Shown: positions 9,682 through 19,542, counted from the first letter of the stretch. The stretch is 56,931 bases of DNA from Gaiellales bacterium (GCA_003599855.1 QZKG01000028.1:1-56931); one strand, 5' to 3'. The notes: a model not told the origin generated them from the letters alone. A program made the numbers and translations.

Positions 9682-10035
9682 CTACTGCGCCAACTCGGCT
9701 TCCACTCCATGAGCCGGGACGCTTTCCTCATCTTCAGCCGCGCTCAGGGGAAACCGGTGCGGCGGCGTCTTGATGAAATAATCCCTCGCACTGATGGGCG
9801 GTATGAGGGCGGGGGTGCGGGTGTAGACGAACTCGTCGTCACAGGCCGGGTAGGTCCGGTCGACCTTGCCGACGATGTTCTCGTTCGTACAGTAGTCACG
9901 GACACGGTTCTTGCAGATGTAATTCTCCCTGTCGTAATGCTTGCAGCGGGGGCATGCCTGGCTGCAGCTGGACAGGTGCCGCTTCAGAGCTATGAAGTGG
10001 CAGTCTCCACATGTGTATTTCGTGGCCTCAGACAT
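9682..10035 (-). CDS. Cys-rich putative zinc-binding protein
   Basis: The 117-residue product carries eight Cys within residues 9-66: CGDC, CSQACPRC, YICKN, DYCTNE and ACDDE, consistent with one or two zinc (or Fe-S) sites. The C-terminal half is Pro/Glu-rich and probably disordered. There is no signal peptide. It converges on the kinase gene. I do not recognise a family. Confidence 0.65.
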   Translation of the reverse strand: MSEATKYTCGDCHFIALKRHLSSCSQACPRCKHYDRENYICKNRVRDYCTNENIVGKVDRTYPACDDEFVYTRTPALIPPISARDYFIKTPPHRFPLSAAEDEESVPAHGVEAELAQ

Positions 10036-10492
10036 GGTGTCACCTGCCTTCTCAGGTAGAACGACGCGTGGTCACCGAGCGTAGCGCGTGCTGCCATGAG
10101 TCCCCCACGCCTCACTGATGAGTAGATCACGCCAAACCTCCTTGCCTCGCCTTGCGGATCACTGCATATGTATTTGTGAAAACCTGTGCAAAATACCTTT
10201 TTTTAAGGCTAAGGCGTTCCATCCATTTATGACGCCCCACAAACCCCTAAAACAGCTCCGCCGGCGCGGCTTCTCGCGGGGGGCGGGCCTGGCGGTCCGG
10301 TACCGCAGAAACCCCGTGTTCAAGCGGGTCACTGCCGTCTTCTCCGGGGGGGGAATGCTGAAATATGGTGTGGGGGTATATACGGAGGGTGAAAAATGCA
10401 AGGCGCCGGTTGTGGATTTTATTGCCGGCATGGGATACAATAACGACTCGATTAAGGAATCTCCCCAGATTACTTAATAAGGGCGGCAGAAA
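10036..10492. other. Intergenic region, no supported gene
   Basis: This 457-base spacer is noticeably more AT-rich than its surroundings. Open frames through it have no ribosome binding site or protein-like composition. A TACAAT box near 10434-10439 (in GGGATACAATAACG) may be the -10 of the downstream metallophosphatase; no clear -35 is visible. Confidence 0.4.
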
Positions 10493-11242
10493 ATGAGGAC
10501 TCTGGTTCTCGGCGATGTTCACGGGGGGCATCGCGCGCTTCTCCAGTGCCTTGAGCGGTGCAGCTTCGATTACGAGGCCGACAGGCTCATCTTCCTGGGG
10601 GACGCTACTGATGGCTGGTCGGAATCACCCCTCGTGATAGAAGAGCTCCGACGCGTCCATAACCTTATCTACATCCTCGGCAACCATGATGTCTGGTTCA
10701 TGGACTGGCTGGCTGCGGGCTGGGAGCCGTATGCCTGGATCAGCCAGGGCGGCCGGACCACGATCGACGCTTACGGCCCCCTGGAGTGGCAGGTGCTCAA
10801 ACGCGAGCACCTTGAATTCCTGCAGTCGGCGGTCCTGTGCTTCGTGGATGACGCCGACCGGCTGTTCGTCCACGGCGGCATCGACCGCCGGGTCTCCCTC
10901 GATTACCAGCAGAAAGAGTACATGATCCGCGACCGCCGCGTCTTCTATTCAGCCGATGGCGTCCGCGGATTCGACGAGGTGTTCATCGGCCACACGCCCA
11001 CGACCATCATCCGGGACAGCTCCCGACCGCTCAACTTCGGCGGGCCGGACAACACCTGGCGCATGGATACAGGCGCAGCCTCGGACGGCTGCCTCTCGAT
11101 CATGGAAGTGGAGACACACAGGTTCTGGCAGTCAGACCCCCTGGGCGAGCTCTACCCGGATGAGGATGGCCGCCCGGAATACCATCGGGAGACGCAACCT
11201 GCCAGCCCCTGGCGCCGGCTCCTGACCCGCGCCGGCCGGTAG
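10493..11242 (+). CDS. Metallophosphoesterase (calcineurin-like)
   Basis: The 249-residue protein has all motifs of the PPP/calcineurin-like phosphoesterase fold that bind two metal ions: GDVHGG (residues 7-12), FLGDATDG, LGNHD (about 62-66), FVHGGID and FIGHTPT. Such enzymes remove phosphate from proteins or small molecules; the target is unknown. The ATG follows a GGGCGG-type ribosome binding site. The last about 20 residues are Pro/Arg-rich and variable. Cytoplasmic. Confidence 0.92.
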   Translation: MRTLVLGDVHGGHRALLQCLERCSFDYEADRLIFLGDATDGWSESPLVIEELRRVHNLIYILGNHDVWFMDWLAAGWEPYAWISQGGRTTIDAYGPLEWQVLKREHLEFLQSAVLCFVDDADRLFVHGGIDRRVSLDYQQKEYMIRDRRVFYSADGVRGFDEVFIGHTPTTIIRDSSRPLNFGGPDNTWRMDTGAASDGCLSIMEVETHRFWQSDPLGELYPDEDGRPEYHRETQPASPWRRLLTRAGR

Positions 11243-11381
11243 CGCCGGCCTCCTTCTCTACCGATGCGGCTGCTGTTCCCCTGCAAGCCGCACTGCATTT
11301 CGATTCCCTCCGCGACTGGAATCTGAAAAACACGCGCCGATAGAGTACGTGACCCGATGTTTCCAGGAGGCGGTTTCCTTT

Positions 11382-11546
11382 ATGGCATACTCCGTGATGC
11401 GTGAGCGGGAAGGGCGGTTGCTGCTCTGCCCCGACCGCAGGGAGAAGAAGACGCTGGCAATCACAGGTATCGTAGCCGGAGTTCTGCTGCTGGCCATGGC
11501 CGCCTACAGCCTGCTCAGGGAGGAGCCCGACCTGACCGGCGGATAA
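11382..11546 (+). CDS. Small single-pass membrane protein (tentative)
   Basis: A 54-residue frame (MAYSVMRER) has a basic N-terminus, one hydrophobic helix (ITGIVAGVLLLAMAAYSLL) and a short tail. An AGGAGG lies 13 bases before this ATG, longer than ideal; a GTG at 11349 is in frame. It may be a genuine small membrane protein, but composition alone supports it. Confidence 0.4.
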   Translation: MAYSVMREREGRLLLCPDRREKKTLAITGIVAGVLLLAMAAYSLLREEPDLTGG

Positions 11547-11631
11547 CCTTATTAGGATCAGGGTCGGGGAGGTCCCCGTTTGTTGGGGGGACCACCGGCT
11601 TAAAGCGGTTCTGAAAGAAGGGAGTCCGGGA

Positions 11632-12018
11632 GTGAAACTGAAGAACGGCGGCCGCGATTTCCAGGAGGTCTTTGCGCGGCTGAGAGACATGTTGCGAGAG
11701 TACCGATCCCGCCTGAAGGTGGTCGACGACGAGCCTGGCAAGTATTACCTCAACGGGGCATACTCGGAAGAGTACGGGAAGGAGCGCTTCTTCGGGGCTG
11801 TCATCATCCAGAAGAACTACGTCAGCTACTACCTGATGCCGGTCTACATGTTCCCCGAGCTGCTGGACGGTGTATCGCCGGAGCTCAGGAAGAGGATGCA
11901 GGGAAAGTCCTGTTTCAACTTCGCGAAGGTCGACGAGAAGCTGATGGGAGAGCTGAAAAGGTTGACGCAAAAGAGCTTCGCCCGCTTTGAAAAAGAGGGC
12001 GGCGCGACGCGGCCCTGA
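11632..12018 (+). CDS. DUF1801-like protein
   Basis: The 128-residue product starts with GTG after GGGAGTCCGGGA. Its core (AVIIQKNYVSYYLMPVYMFPELLDGVSPELRKRMQ, then KSCFNF and a final helix) resembles the DUF1801/YdhG-like fold, small alpha-beta proteins of unknown function. It is cytoplasmic and has no evident operon partner; the transketolase genes start 56 bases later. Confidence 0.65.
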   Translation: MKLKNGGRDFQEVFARLRDMLREYRSRLKVVDDEPGKYYLNGAYSEEYGKERFFGAVIIQKNYVSYYLMPVYMFPELLDGVSPELRKRMQGKSCFNFAKVDEKLMGELKRLTQKSFARFEKEGGATRP

Positions 12019-12073
12019 CCCCTCCTTTCTTGCACACAGGGCTGTTTCGTTAGATAATGCTTGACGGCAGGGA

Positions 12074-12946
12074 ATGTCGACAGGAACGTTCCCCCCTGCA
12101 AAACCCCGCTTCTTTGGAGGCACACCGCTGGATATCCAGGAACTGAACGAGAAGGCCAGCCTGCTGCGCCAGGAGGTAGTGCGCATGGTCGCCGAGGCCG
12201 GCTCCGGCCATCCCGGCGGCTCTTTGTCGTCGGCGGATATCGTCGCGGCTCTCTATTTCCAGGTGATGAATCACAGGCCGGATGACCCGAAGTGGCCGGA
12301 GCGGGACCGTTTCATCCTCAGCAAGGGGCACTGCGCCCCGGTGATGTACGCGGCCCTGGCCCACAGCGGCTATTTCCCCCTCTGCGACCTTTTGAACCTG
12401 CGCAAGATCGACTGCCACCTCCAGGGGCACCCTGACATGAACAAGACCCCCGGGGTGGAGATCTCCTCCGGCTCATTGGGCCAGGGGTTATCGACGGCGG
12501 TGGGCGTAGCGCTCTCGATGCGGCTGGACGGGCTGCCGGGCCACGTCTTCGTCCTCACCGGGGACGGGGAGTCCCAGGAGGGCGAGATCTGGGAGGCGGT
12601 CATGGCCGCGGCCCACTTCGGGCTGGACAACATCACTGTCATTGTCGATGCGAACGGCCTGCAGATCGACGGTTTCACAAAAGACGTAATGAACGTCGAA
12701 CCTTTATCAGACAAGTATGAGTCCTTCGGCTGGACAGCTCGCACCGTCGACGGCCATGACATGGCGGCGGTGGTGGATGCGCTCGAATGGAGCCGCGGCG
12801 TTGCGGGCCCGGCGGCGATCGTAGCCCGGACGGTCAAGGGCAAGGGCGTCTCCTTCATGGAGAACGAGGCCGGCTGGCACGGCAAGGCGCCGTCGGTGGA
12901 GGAAGCAGCCCGGGCCTTGCGGGAACTCAGGGGGGAAGAAGAATGA
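12074..12946 (+). CDS. Transketolase, N-terminal (thiamine diphosphate) subunit
   Basis: This is the N-terminal half of a split transketolase, which moves two-carbon units between sugar phosphates in the pentose phosphate pathway. It shows GSGHPGGSLSSADI (about 38-52), SKGH, GSLGQGLSTAVG and the thiamine diphosphate motif GDGESQEGEIWEA...NN/D region (GDG about 162). Split transketolases are common in anaerobes and archaea. The ATG at 12074 has a weak GGCAGGG; a CTG at 12128 has a better-placed TGGAGG, so the true N-terminus may be 18 residues shorter. The stop overlaps the next start (ATGA). Confidence 0.93.
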   Translation: MSTGTFPPAKPRFFGGTPLDIQELNEKASLLRQEVVRMVAEAGSGHPGGSLSSADIVAALYFQVMNHRPDDPKWPERDRFILSKGHCAPVMYAALAHSGYFPLCDLLNLRKIDCHLQGHPDMNKTPGVEISSGSLGQGLSTAVGVALSMRLDGLPGHVFVLTGDGESQEGEIWEAVMAAAHFGLDNITVIVDANGLQIDGFTKDVMNVEPLSDKYESFGWTARTVDGHDMAAVVDALEWSRGVAGPAAIVARTVKGKGVSFMENEAGWHGKAPSVEEAARALRELRGEEE

Positions 12947-13893
12947 GCGAGCAGAAGCCGCGCGCCACGCGGGAAGCATACGGCGAGGCCCTCCTGGAGC
13001 TGGGCAGGCGCCATGACGACGTGGTGGCGCTGGACGCCGACCTGGCGGGCTCCACCAAGAGCGCTGCTTTCGGCAAGGCTTTCCCCGACAGGTTTTTCAA
13101 CGCCGGCGTTGCCGAGGCCAACATGATGAACATGGCCGCCGGGCTCGCCGTCGGCGGCAAGATCCCCTATGCGTCCACCTTCGCGGTCTTCGCCACCGGC
13201 CGCGCCTTCGACCAGATACGGCAGGGCATCGCTCAGCCGAACCTGCCGGTGCGCGTCTGCGCGAGCCACGGAGGCCTGACCGTGGGCGAGGACGGCTGCA
13301 CCCACCAGTCCATCGAGGACATCGGGCTGATGCGCCTGCTGCCCAACATGAGAGTGGTGGTGCCGGCTGATTTCAACCAGACTTTCGCGGCGGTGCTGGA
13401 GAGCCACGACCTTCCCGGCCCCATGTATATCCGCACTGGCCGCCCCGCGGTGCCGTTCCTCTACGACACGCCCCCGACAGGACTGGGCCGCGGCGCCGAC
13501 GTGCTGCGGGAAGGCACCGACATCTCCCTGTTCGCCTGTGGCATAATGGTATCCAGGGCGCTCGACGCCGCCGAGATCCTGGCGCAGAGGGATATCAGCG
13601 CCGAGGTCGTGAATGTCAGTGTCATCAAGCCCATCGACATCGACACGGTGGCTGCCAGCCTCGAGAAGACCGGCTGCGGCGCCACCGCGGAAGAGCACAG
13701 CATCATCGGCGGCCTGGCCGACGCGGTCCAGGAGGTTGCGGGCGAGCTTTGCCCCGTGCGACTCGGCCGCCTCGGCGTGAAGGATACCTTTGGAAAATCC
13801 GGCCATCCGGAAAAGCTCCTGGAAGAGTTCGGTCTCACTGCCGGCGACCTGGTGAGCCTGGCGGAGCATGTCCTGGCCACCAGCAATAAATAG
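12943..13893 (+). CDS. Transketolase, C-terminal subunit
   Basis: The 316-residue partner of the preceding subunit contains the pyrimidine-binding domain (VVALDADLAGSTK, FNAGVAEANMMNMAAGLA with the catalytic Glu, ASHGGLTVGEDGCTHQSIEDIGLMR) and the C-terminal transketolase domain. ATG 12943 overlaps the stop of the first subunit by four bases, so the two are translationally coupled and made in equal amounts. Cytoplasmic. Confidence 0.94.
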   Translation: MSEQKPRATREAYGEALLELGRRHDDVVALDADLAGSTKSAAFGKAFPDRFFNAGVAEANMMNMAAGLAVGGKIPYASTFAVFATGRAFDQIRQGIAQPNLPVRVCASHGGLTVGEDGCTHQSIEDIGLMRLLPNMRVVVPADFNQTFAAVLESHDLPGPMYIRTGRPAVPFLYDTPPTGLGRGADVLREGTDISLFACGIMVSRALDAAEILAQRDISAEVVNVSVIKPIDIDTVAASLEKTGCGATAEEHSIIGGLADAVQEVAGELCPVRLGRLGVKDTFGKSGHPEKLLEEFGLTAGDLVSLAEHVLATSNK

Positions 13894-14031
13894 CGGCACA
13901 AACGCCTTAAATAAAGGAAAAACTGCAGTTCTCGACATTCCCGGCCTTTCTCCCGTTGCCAGTTCGACTTCTCCTGCGCCTTAAAATAATGCTATGGTGT
14001 CAGGCTGGAAAGTCATAAAGAGGTGTGATTC

Positions 14032-14709
14032 ATGATCAAGTTTGAAAACGTGACCAAGCATTACGACATGGGTAATGTGGGTCTGCAGGACGTCAACGTC
14101 CATATCGAGCGGGGCGAGTTCGCCTTCCTGGTGGGCCACAGCGGCTCCGGCAAGTCGACTTTCATCCGGCTCATCCTGAAGGAGCTGGAGCCCAATGAGG
14201 GCACGGTGACCGTCGCCGGCCGCAACCTGCAGCGCATGCGGCGTTCGGCGGTGCCCTATCACCGGCGCAACATCGGCTGCGTCTTCCAGGACTTCAAGCT
14301 GCTGCCCAACAAGACGGTGGCGGATAACGTGGCTTATTCCCTGAGGGTGACCAACCAGCCGGCGCGGGCCATCCGGCGCAAGGTCCCCGAGATCCTGCAG
14401 CTGGTGGGCCTGGGCGAGAAGATGAACAACCTGCCCGACGAGCTTTCCGCAGGGGAGCAGCAGCGCGTCAGCGTCGCCCGGGCGTTCGTGAACCACCCGT
14501 CGCTGCTGGTGGCCGACGAGCCCACGGGCAACCTCGACCCGGATACCTCGGTGGGCATCATGCAGCTGCTCTACCGCATCAACCGCACCGGCACCACGGT
14601 GCTGATGGCCACCCACGACCGTGAGATGGTGGACAAGATGAGAAAACGGGTGATCGCCCTCGAAGGCGGGCGCATCATCCGCGATGAAGACAAGGGGCTG
14701 TACCGCTAA
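14032..14709 (+). CDS. ftsE: Cell division ATP-binding protein FtsE
   Basis: FtsE is the ATPase of the FtsEX complex that activates peptidoglycan hydrolases at the division site. The 225-residue product has Walker [10 protein letters not shown] (about 35-43), Q-loop FQDFKLLPN, signature LSAGEQQRV, Walker [13 protein letters not shown] and the switch His (ATHDREMV). It is preceded by AGAGGTG and followed without a gap by ftsX. The usual downstream EnvC/RipC-like hydrolase gene is not next to it. Confidence 0.96.
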   Translation: MIKFENVTKHYDMGNVGLQDVNVHIERGEFAFLVGHSGSGKSTFIRLILKELEPNEGTVTVAGRNLQRMRRSAVPYHRRNIGCVFQDFKLLPNKTVADNVAYSLRVTNQPARAIRRKVPEILQLVGLGEKMNNLPDELSAGEQQRVSVARAFVNHPSLLVADEPTGNLDPDTSVGIMQLLYRINRTGTTVLMATHDREMVDKMRKRVIALEGGRIIRDEDKGLYR

Positions 14710-15606
14710 ATGCAATTCAAGTTCTTTTTTTCCGAAGCAGTAAACTCCCTGTTCAAGAACTGGGTGATGAGTGTGGCCGCCATCGTGACGGTGCTGGTCT
14801 CGATGTTCCTCCTGGGCATCGTCATGATCCTGTACTTCAACGTGGAGGACGTCATCAAGGACCTGCGCGACAAGCTCGAGATCGAGGTCTTCATCAAGAA
14901 CACGGCCACCCAGGACGAGATCAACCAGCTGGGCGAGGAAATCCAGGCCATGCCCGAGGTGAAGACCGTCTACTTCGTCAGCAAGGAAGAGGCGCTGGAC
15001 CGCATGCGCGAGTCCCTTGGCGAGAACACCGACATCCTCGACGCCATGTCGGGCAACCCGCTGCCGGCCTCCTACGAGATCGCGCTCAAGGACCCGGAGG
15101 ACATCAGGATGGTGGCCGAGCGGTTCTTCGACAACCCCATCGTTGACAACACGCCGGGCTCCGACCCGCCGGACGGCGTCAAGTACGGGGCCGAGACCTC
15201 GGAGCGGGTACTGCGCTTCACCACCATGCTGCTCATCGGCCTGACCAGCTTCGTGGCGCTCCTGACAGTGGCCTCGGTGCTGCTCATCTCCAACACCATC
15301 AGGCTGTCGATCTTCGCCCGCCGGCGCGAGATCGAGATCATGCGGCTGGTCGGGGCCACCAACTGGTTCATCCGCTGGCCTTACGTGCTGGAGGGCATCT
15401 TCACCGGCGTCATGGGGGCGACCGTGGCCGCCGTGCTGATCATCCTCTCCAACAACATGTTCTCAAATTACATCAGGGAGAATATCGTGTGGCTCGCCGT
15501 CCAGGACATCCCCATCCTGTGGATGACCGTCATCGTCATCGGCGGCGGCGCCATCGTCGGGGCGCTGGGCAGCGGCATGGCTTTACGCCGCTTCCTGAAG
15601 GTCTAG
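14710..15606 (+). CDS. ftsX: Cell division membrane protein FtsX
   Basis: FtsX is the membrane partner of FtsE. The 298-residue protein has one N-terminal helix (about 18-45), an extracytoplasmic domain (about 50-165, with EIEVFIKNTATQDEI and VKTVYFVSKEEAL), then three helices. The cytoplasmic segment FARRREIEIMRLVGATNWFIRWPYVLEG is the family's diagnostic motif. It begins directly after the ftsE stop. Confidence 0.96.
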   Translation: MQFKFFFSEAVNSLFKNWVMSVAAIVTVLVSMFLLGIVMILYFNVEDVIKDLRDKLEIEVFIKNTATQDEINQLGEEIQAMPEVKTVYFVSKEEALDRMRESLGENTDILDAMSGNPLPASYEIALKDPEDIRMVAERFFDNPIVDNTPGSDPPDGVKYGAETSERVLRFTTMLLIGLTSFVALLTVASVLLISNTIRLSIFARRREIEIMRLVGATNWFIRWPYVLEGIFTGVMGATVAAVLIILSNNMFSNYIRENIVWLAVQDIPILWMTVIVIGGGAIVGALGSGMALRRFLKV

Positions 15607-15852
15607 GCTTTCGCCGGAGATCTGGCCAGGGCCCGCATCCGGCCAGGATCCAGCTTGCGCTACAGACGGCTCTCCAGATAGCTACATCTAGAGCATGACG
15701 GGCCGATGCTTCCCGCAAAAAAATACATCGTTTTCGGCGGAGAAATACATCTTTAGTCGCATTGTCCTGAAGCTTCCCCGCCGGTAGAGTCTCCCTGAGC
15801 CCACTATCACTTGCCCGCGACCGCGTTTTGCTTGGCGGAGAGGCGGGCAAAG
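15607..15852. other. Spacer between ftsX and the large secreted protein
   Basis: About 245 bases. It contains two direct copies of AAATACATC (about 15719 and 15746) in an otherwise GC-rich context, which could be a binding site for a regulator of the next gene. I see no promoter that stands out and no terminator with a T-tract after ftsX. Confidence 0.35.
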
Positions 15853-18800
15853 GTGGTCTTTTTCAGAACGTGCGGCTGGAATCTCTTTTCGGGGAGCATA
15901 ATAGGCTTATTGATACTCCTGGTCCTGAGCGGGCCGCCGGCAGCGTCGGCGGCGCCCGGTGATGAATGGGTCTTCGGTGCTGACTCGCCGGTGGCTCTCC
16001 AGCGGTCATACTCCCAGTACCGCCCGGCGGTGAGCGGCGATCTGGTTTTCTGGGAGGATAACCGGCCCGGAGCCGGCAGCCAGACTTTCACGCGCATCTT
16101 TTTCCGCGACCTTTCCGATCCTGATGGCGCCGAGCAGCCGCTCACTCCGGGAGCAGGCTACTTCGTCAACCTCAAGAAAGACCAGGGGGACCCCGCTGCC
16201 GGCGGGACGCTGGTCGCCTGGCGGGAGGCCGTGCCCTCGCAAACTGGCGCGCTCGCCCACGAGATCCGCTACATAGACTTCGGGGATGGCTGCCTTGGGC
16301 GCGGCGATTGCGCCGTAAGGAGGGTCCCCCGCATGTTCGCGACGGAACCAAAGCCGGCAGTCTCGGGGGCAGTGATCATCTGGCAGGACGAGCAGGCGGG
16401 AGTCGCAGAGGCGGACATCCTCATGTACGACACCAATACAGGGGAGATGTCGGCGGTTTGCGCTGCGCCGGGGAGGCAACAGGACCCCGACGTCGACGGG
16501 GAGTGGGTCGCCTGGGTCGACAACCGCGGCGGCGAGCTCATCCGCGGCCAGGCGACGAGGAACGACCTCTACATCAGGAACATGGTTACCGGCGAGGAGC
16601 GCAGGATCACCTCCGACGAGGATGACGGCTTGCAGGAGGCGCCCGCGGTGGGCGGTGACTACGTGGTCTATTCCCAGAACGTCGGGGAGGCGACTCGTAG
16701 CGATATCATGGTGTATCGCATCAGCACCGGGGAGAACCGTGCGCTCTACGCCGGCGCCGGCTTCGACCAGCGGCCGGACATCGACGGGCGGATGGTGGTC
16801 TGGGAGGCCTGCCCCGGCGGCCTCAACGCCTGCGGCATCTGGACCCACGACCTGGACACTGGCGTCAGTCAGCCTGTGTCGGATGGCCCCCGCGGCGGGG
16901 CGGCGGGCCCTGTGAGCTCGGGTTTTCCGGTGGTGTCGGTGGGCACAGGCCGCATTGTCTGGCAGGACAACCGGGGTGGAAGCCGGGCCATTTACCAGAA
17001 CCGCGCCGGCGAACAGGCCCATGTCCTCGCCGAGCGTTTCCGCCCCGAACTGCGGCTGGCGGCGGGCGAGCAGTTCATGCCTGAACCCATGGAGCTGATG
17101 CTCGAGCTGCCCGGGTCGTTCCTGAGGAAGTGGCCGGGGGGCGGATTCGAGCCGGTGCGCAACCCCGATATCGCGCAGCTGCTGGCAGGCTGCGGCGGTG
17201 ATTGTTACATCGACCTCATGGGCAGCGCCGTGGAGGCCGGCGGCGGCGAGGCATCCTGCGCTGTCGACCGCGGGCTCATCGCCCGTACTTATGTGGACAG
17301 CTACCGCGCTGCAGAAGGGCGTTATCCGGCTACTGTCTACGCTCGCGTCAAGAGCGCCGGCAACGGGGCGGTCATCCAGTACTGGATCAACTATCCCGCC
17401 AACGACCATCCGAAGCTGTTCCACGAGGGCGACTGGGAGATGGTCCAGGTCAGGCTCGACGGAACCCTGACCCCCTACCGGGCCGACTTCAGCCAGCATG
17501 GTTCGGGTCAGTGGCGCCAGTGGCAGGACGTCGAGAAGGCAGCAGGCGCCGGCAACCCGGTCGTTTACGTGGCCTCCGGCTCTCACGCCAGCTATTTCCG
17601 GCCCGGCCGGTTCGAGCTGGTGCCATTTTTCGCCTGGGACCGGGCCGACGGCGGCGGCGAGGCGCTCGACCCGGTGGTGCAGATCATCCCTGAGGTGGAA
17701 CAGGCGGCTGGCGCGTCCGGCTGGCTGGCTTTCTCCGGCAGGTGGGGGGAGCAGACAGGCGCAAGCCTGTGTCTCCCCGAAGTGCCGGGCATCTTCTCCC
17801 CGGCAGGGCACAGGGATGGCCCGCCCGGTCCCGCATTCCAGGGGGCGAAGTGGGACGACCCCCTGGGCTGGCTGTCAGATGACGAATGCGACGGCTGTGA
17901 GGCTACTGCCGGCGAAGGGGCCGTGCTCGAGGTATCCGCCTGGGCCGGCGCCGATGTGCACCTGTATGACAGGGAAGGGAACCACCTGGGCCGTAACGCC
18001 ATGGGTGGCATCGACCAGCAGATCGATGGCGCCTACCTGCTCGACTACCCGTCTCTCGGCCGCCTGGCGCTGCAGGTTCCGGGCGTGGACGCGACGGATG
18101 AATTCCGGGTAGAGGTCGTCGGCGCGTCATCGGGGGAGCTCACGGTGACCGTCCCCTACCACGATGCCGGACTGGTGGTGACCCTGACCTATGGTCCTTA
18201 CGCTTCCAGCGAGGTATCGGTGGCGCGCCTTTTCCTGAGTGCCGAGCGTGATTTCGATTTGGCAGTGGACCACGACGGCGACGGCACCCCGGACTCTACG
18301 GTCACGCCGCTGGTGGTCAGCGAGCGCCACGTGGATTTCCTGCCGCCGAAAAAGGTGTCCGACCTCCAGGCTGCCGCCACGGGCCCGGGTGCCGTGGAGC
18401 TGGCGTTCACAGCGCCGGGCGATGCAGGAGGCAGTGGATCGACGATCGCATACGACATCCGTTACTCGACGACCCCGATCACCGCTACGAGCTGGCACGA
18501 GGCGGAGCGGGCGAGGGTCATGCGTCCGCCGCTCGCGGCGGGAGAGCCGGAGTCGTTCACGGTGGATGGTCTCAATGCCGGCACTACCTACTATTTCGCG
18601 GTCGCAGCCGTCGACGAGGCTGCGCTCACGGCGGAGCCGTCCAATGTTGCCATCGTGGCGACGCCGTCTCCCGAACTGGCCTGGTACCAGTTGGGGTCTC
18701 GCTGGGGCAGTTACGCTGAGTACCGCGATCGGCAGCTAACGGTCATGTACATGATGCGCAACAAGGGGAATGCAACGGCCGTGGATGCGAGGGTTGAGGC

Positions 18801-19011
18801 GTCGCAGGGGGTTCCCGACAACTGCTTCGCGGTGAGCCCGATGCCCATCGTGGTGGGTGACATGGAGCCGGATACCGGCAGGGAGGTGATCATCAAATAC
18901 CAGGTACCGCACGGGGCTGCCAGTTTCATAACCAACACCTACGCTCGCTGTTTCGACGAAGCAGGAGGCGATCACTGGTATCCTGAGCCACCACTAAAGA
19001 ACCGGTCGTAA
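15853..19011 (+). CDS. Large secreted protein: propeller, Vps62-like and FN3 domains
   Basis: The protein has about 1,050 residues. A signal peptide (IIGLLILLVLSGPPAASAAPG) is followed by a beta-propeller of TolB-like repeats (about 40-390; repeating DLVFWEDNR, VIIWQDEQ, WVAWVDNR, MVVWEA, RIVWQDNRGG). Residues about 455-690 match the Vps62-related pattern (QYWINYPANDHPKLFHEGDWE, VVYVASGSHASYF). Next come a beta-rich region with DHDGDGTPDS, a fibronectin III module (VSDLQAAATGPGAVELAF to YFAVAAVDEA) and a C-terminal CARDB-like domain. It is extracellular; the role is unknown, perhaps polymer binding. GTG 15853 was chosen because it gives a compact signal peptide; TTG 15811 is in frame. Confidence 0.85.
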   Translation: MVFFRTCGWNLFSGSIIGLLILLVLSGPPAASAAPGDEWVFGADSPVALQRSYSQYRPAVSGDLVFWEDNRPGAGSQTFTRIFFRDLSDPDGAEQPLTPGAGYFVNLKKDQGDPAAGGTLVAWREAVPSQTGALAHEIRYIDFGDGCLGRGDCAVRRVPRMFATEPKPAVSGAVIIWQDEQAGVAEADILMYDTNTGEMSAVCAAPGRQQDPDVDGEWVAWVDNRGGELIRGQATRNDLYIRNMVTGEERRITSDEDDGLQEAPAVGGDYVVYSQNVGEATRSDIMVYRISTGENRALYAGAGFDQRPDIDGRMVVWEACPGGLNACGIWTHDLDTGVSQPVSDGPRGGAAGPVSSGFPVVSVGTGRIVWQDNRGGSRAIYQNRAGEQAHVLAERFRPELRLAAGEQFMPEPMELMLELPGSFLRKWPGGGFEPVRNPDIAQLLAGCGGDCYIDLMGSAVEAGGGEASCAVDRGLIARTYVDSYRAAEGRYPATVYARVKSAGNGAVIQYWINYPANDHPKLFHEGDWEMVQVRLDGTLTPYRADFSQHGSGQWRQWQDVEKAAGAGNPVVYVASGSHASYFRPGRFELVPFFAWDRADGGGEALDPVVQIIPEVEQAAGASGWLAFSGRWGEQTGASLCLPEVPGIFSPAGHRDGPPGPAFQGAKWDDPLGWLSDDECDGCEATAGEGAVLEVSAWAGADVHLYDREGNHLGRNAMGGIDQQIDGAYLLDYPSLGRLALQVPGVDATDEFRVEVVGASSGELTVTVPYHDAGLVVTLTYGPYASSEVSVARLFLSAERDFDLAVDHDGDGTPDSTVTPLVVSERHVDFLPPKKVSDLQAAATGPGAVELAFTAPGDAGGSGSTIAYDIRYSTTPITATSWHEAERARVMRPPLAAGEPESFTVDGLNAGTTYYFAVAAVDEAALTAEPSNVAIVATPSPELAWYQLGSRWGSYAEYRDRQLTVMYMMRNKGNATAVDARVEASQGVPDNCFAVSPMPIVVGDMEPDTGREVIIKYQVPHGAASFITNTYARCFDEAGGDHWYPEPPLKNRS

Positions 19012-19062
19012 CGGACGAAAGATGCAAGATACGGTTGACGTTTTCCATGAAAGGAGTGGTTG

Positions 19063-19542
19063 ATGAGTATCAACGCTGTGGGTAGCGCGGTCAAGGCCGA
19101 TGGCAATCCCCGATGGCGCATGGCCGGCTGGCTCACTCTGGCCGCCATCCCCTATTTCGTATGGAAGCTGCTCGTGGCAGCTGCCGTGGGCGCCCTGGGT
19201 GGCGCCATGCTCGCATTCCTGGCAGTGCTGACGGCACTGACCGCGGCCCTGCTGTTCGGTCTGGGCGCCGTTCTGGGCAGCGGCCGGGGCGCCGGCAACA
19301 GGAGCAACGCCTTGTCCCTGACCCTGGCGACATGGGCGGCACTGGGCTTCATCCTCGATACGGCGGCAGGGATGCTGGCGGCGAGCTATCTGGCCCGGGT
19401 GGCTGCCGCGCTCGGTGACAGTCAGGCAGGCGATTTCTGGACCGACATCAGTGCGGGTGATGCCCTGTTATTCCTGCTGTTCTCGGCAGCCGGGGGGATA
19501 GCTGGTGGTGTCGCAGCGGCCATCTATCGCTCGCGAGGTTGA
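19063..19542 (+). CDS. Integral membrane protein, unknown
   Basis: The 159-residue protein has four predicted helices, rich in Ala, Gly and Leu (AAVGALGGAMLAFLAVLTALTAALLFGLGAVLG). A strong AAAGGAGTGG precedes ATG 19063. It follows the large secreted protein by 51 bases and may share its transcript. I do not recognise the family. Confidence 0.65.
   Translation: MSINAVGSAVKADGNPRWRMAGWLTLAAIPYFVWKLLVAAAVGALGGAMLAFLAVLTALTAALLFGLGAVLGSGRGAGNRSNALSLTLATWAALGFILDTAAGMLAASYLARVAAALGDSQAGDFWTDISAGDALLFLLFSAAGGIAGGVAAAIYRSRG

Noticed and set aside
10118..10477. 119-codon plus-strand open frame
   Set aside because: No ribosome binding site, no protein-like pattern, AT-rich intergenic composition, and an equally long frame on the other strand.
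12370..13938. 522-codon minus-strand open frame opposite transketolase
   Set aside because: Both transketolase subunits with all motifs are encoded on the plus strand.
16006..17811. 601-codon minus-strand open frame opposite the large secreted protein
   Set aside because: Shadow frame of high GC content; the plus strand has a signal peptide and clear domains.
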